Source: an uncultured Oscillospiraceae bacterium (GTDB lineage Bacteria > Bacillota > Clostridia > Oscillospirales > Oscillospiraceae). From it: a stretch of 5,104 nucleotides of DNA. Both the position numbers and the translations under genes were made by a program. A model generated the notes under the pieces. It saw only the letters and a list, made by a program, of their open reading frames with translations, searched no databases and was not told the DNA's origin. The stretch lies in the NCBI GenBank assembly GCA_934565425.1, contig CAKTHW010000105.1, positions 1 to 5,104 of the forward strand, given 5' to 3'. This document shows positions 5,061 through 5,104 of the stretch, one piece after another (position 1 is the stretch's first letter; the number at the start of each line of letters is the position of its first letter).

Positions 5061-5083
5061 AAAACTTGCCACTGGCAAGTTTT
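5061..5083 (-). terminator. bidirectional intrinsic terminator
   Basis: aaaacttgcc (5061-5070) pairs perfectly with ggcaagtttt (5074-5083) around act. On the minus strand the stem runs into TTTTT, and on the plus strand into TTTTCTT, so it can work both ways. It probably ends a gene lying beyond the right edge and insulates dut from it. The remaining bases to 5104 show nothing else that I can name. Confidence 0.65.
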
Positions 5084-5104
5084 CTTAACGCTGCGGCGCT
5101 GACT

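Overview
The window holds five complete genes, all on the minus strand. In transcription order (right to left) they are dut (dUTPase), maf (nucleotide pyrophosphatase of the Maf/YhdE type), mreC, mreD and mrdA (penicillin-binding protein 2). Every gene was recognised from family motifs read in its translation. The DNA looks GC-rich (judged by eye, not computed). The pairing of mreC-mreD with a clostridial-type PBP2 of about 700 residues, the strong AGGAGG-type ribosome binding sites and the TTG and GTG starts point to a GC-rich Firmicute. My best guess is a gut member of the Oscillospiraceae or a close relative; this is an inference from style, not a database match.

Layout from right to left: 4961-5104 is non-coding. 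It holds a bidirectional terminator-like hairpin (5061-5083), a perfect 10-bp hairpin (5029-5051) and an 8-bp inverted repeat (4997-5030) ahead of dut. dut (4511-4960) is followed after 54 bp by maf (3881-4456), and maf after 48 bp by mreC (3832-2990). A 230-bp non-coding stretch separates the mreC stop from the mreD start. Most of it is a run of six inverted repeats, two pairs of which abut without a spare base. mreD (2247-2759) and mrdA (131-2215) follow with a 31-bp gap. The last 130 bp carry a near-perfect minus-strand sigma-70/sigma-A promoter (TTGACA-16-TATAAT) that fires out of the window, plus a dyad at its expected start point and a second weaker promoter-like pair.

How the genes fit together: MreC and MreD are membrane components of the rod-elongation machinery (Rod complex), and PBP2 is its transpeptidase. 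dut and maf both hydrolyse unwanted or regulatory nucleoside triphosphates. The usual partner mreB is not between maf and mreC, where many Firmicutes have it (often with radC).

No clearly new protein system is present. The least explained material is non-coding: the hairpin cluster that splits mreC from mreD, and an exact 10-11 bp word (gagggagaacc) found in all three larger intergenic regions. Together these suggest a dispersed structured intergenic repeat family or a structured RNA segment inside the operon.
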